A stretch of DNA of 32,097 nucleotides, from NCBI GenBank assembly GCA_003427395.1, contig BFEA01000401.1:1118495-1150591 (forward strand). Direction: 5' to 3'. The notes below the pieces were generated by a model that saw only the letters and a program-made list of their open reading frames with translations, did no database searches and was not told the origin of the DNA. Positions 31,370-32,097 of this stretch are shown here, piece after piece. Each line of letters begins with the position of its first letter. Position 1 is the first letter of the stretch. The translations under genes were made by a program, and so were the position numbers. This DNA comes from Chara braunii. Taxonomy: Eukaryota; Streptophyta; Charophyceae; Charales; Characeae.

Positions 31370-31433
31370 GTACTCCAAATTCAGTGAGTTTTCGTGCTCA
31401 GAAGAATGCGTGAAAAAACCTGAAAATTGGAGT
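31370..31433. other. inverted repeat inside C unit
   Basis: AGTACTCCAAATTCAG and CTGAAAATTGGAGTACT are inverted complements over about 16 bases with a 30-base spacer. The same structure recurs near 31990-32060 in unit 2. Confidence 0.75.
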
Positions 31434-32097
31434 ACTCGTAGATTTTGTTTTGATCTTTCTAGGAAAAACGCTACATAAATTCAAACTGCGGTCTACTGGC
31501 TTTGGCGTCTGTGTCAAGGTGTCGCATTTTTGGCGGCGGGCGACCAGGACCCAAAGAGGGTTCTTATGGGGTAAAAAAAATTGGGAAACCGGTCCTTGCC
31601 AAAATTGCGGACTACCTACAGCTAGCTCTGGTAGAACTGGGACTTTTGGAAAAACGAAGGACCGGTCCTCGGGTGGAATTGGACCCCCAAAAGAAGTGGG
31701 GATGGGGTAAGGGCCCTCAGGCCCAGGCGTTGAGGCCCGTCTTCTCAAAACAGGGACGTCAGGCGCAACGAAACAGNCGTTTTGCAAGAGGCACCTTTGG
31801 CGATTTTCTGTGCTCGGAGGAACTCGCAGAAAAATCTGAAATTTTGAGAATTCATATATGAGGTCGTGTTCTTTCTAGGAAAAATATTAGAACATTTGAA
31901 AAAAATCGTTTAGACCGAGAAATAATTGTCGCGCCGATTCGACACATTTTCCATTTTTGCCACTCAACCATGTGTGGGCCAACTTAAAAAGTACTCCAAA
32001 TTCAGTGAGTTTTCACTCTCAGAAGAATGCGTGAAAATACCTGAAATTGGAGTACTCATAGATTTTGTTGTGATCTTTCCAGGAAAACGCTAAATAA

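Larger units (their letters stand above)
30758..32097. repeat. C satellite, 723-bp period, two units
   Basis: GGCGTCTGTGTCAAGGTGTC occurs at 30781 and 31504, and the two units align over their full length. The second unit is cut by the window end, so the array continues. Unit 1 has three copies of a 45-49 base subrepeat (30936, 30985, 31030), each starting with the palindrome GGACCGGTCC; unit 2 has one (31661). Each unit also holds two related half-blocks starting GTGCTCAGA.GAA (31189 and 31393). Both strands have open frames of 86-165 codons. There is no start context or known domain, so I treat it as satellite DNA. One base is N at 31777. Confidence 0.9.

Overview
This is repeat-rich nuclear DNA of a eukaryote, most likely a streptophyte (green plant lineage). 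The evidence is a Ty3-type LTR retrotransposon relic with a tRNA-iMet-like primer binding site, several L1-type LINEs with APE, RT and zf-RVT modules, hAT-like MITEs with 8-bp target duplications, long microsatellites and a tandem satellite. A large charophyte genome such as Chara fits the style of the elements, but that is only a recollection of the general look of such proteins and cannot be tested here. I find no intact host gene, rRNA, tRNA or CRISPR. Every recognisable coding stretch belongs to a mobile element and is broken.

Layout: 3-77 is a CT microsatellite. 300-5365 is a decayed minus-strand Ty3/gypsy element: primer binding site, leader with a 153-bp duplication, coiled-coil Gag, two zinc-knuckle remnants, protease, and RT that stops before RNase H. 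5365-6350 is probably part of its 5' LTR. 6353-6545 is a LINE 3' tail. 6546-9520 is non-coding and contains a very long GATA-type compound microsatellite. 9530-9830 is a complete MITE (D1). 11541-13130 is a tandem repeat (E) carrying foldback hairpins; one unit is interrupted by MITE D2 and the next unit preserves the empty site. 13131-15630 is non-coding with a GT/AC inverted microsatellite. 15635-16245 is an orphan LINE RT fragment. 16331-17057 is a nest of D-family MITEs (D3, D4). 17426-22000 is LINE A, which has lost its RT domain. 22623-23487 is a short LINE B1 tail. 23499-30757 is LINE B, nearly full length, with ORF1 and ORF2 overlapping by 17 bases. 30758-32097 is a 723-bp-period satellite (C) that runs off the window.

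Best candidate for something undescribed: the D-family MITEs share an AT-rich core, but their GC-rich or palindromic ends differ between copies. The ends carry 14-bp palindromes of one form, TGT-N8-ACA, in which the inner eight bases differ between copies while symmetry is kept. This looks like a dimeric recognition site changing specificity between element lineages. Second best is a hairpin just inside the 3' end of all four LINE tails, with different stem bases in different families.
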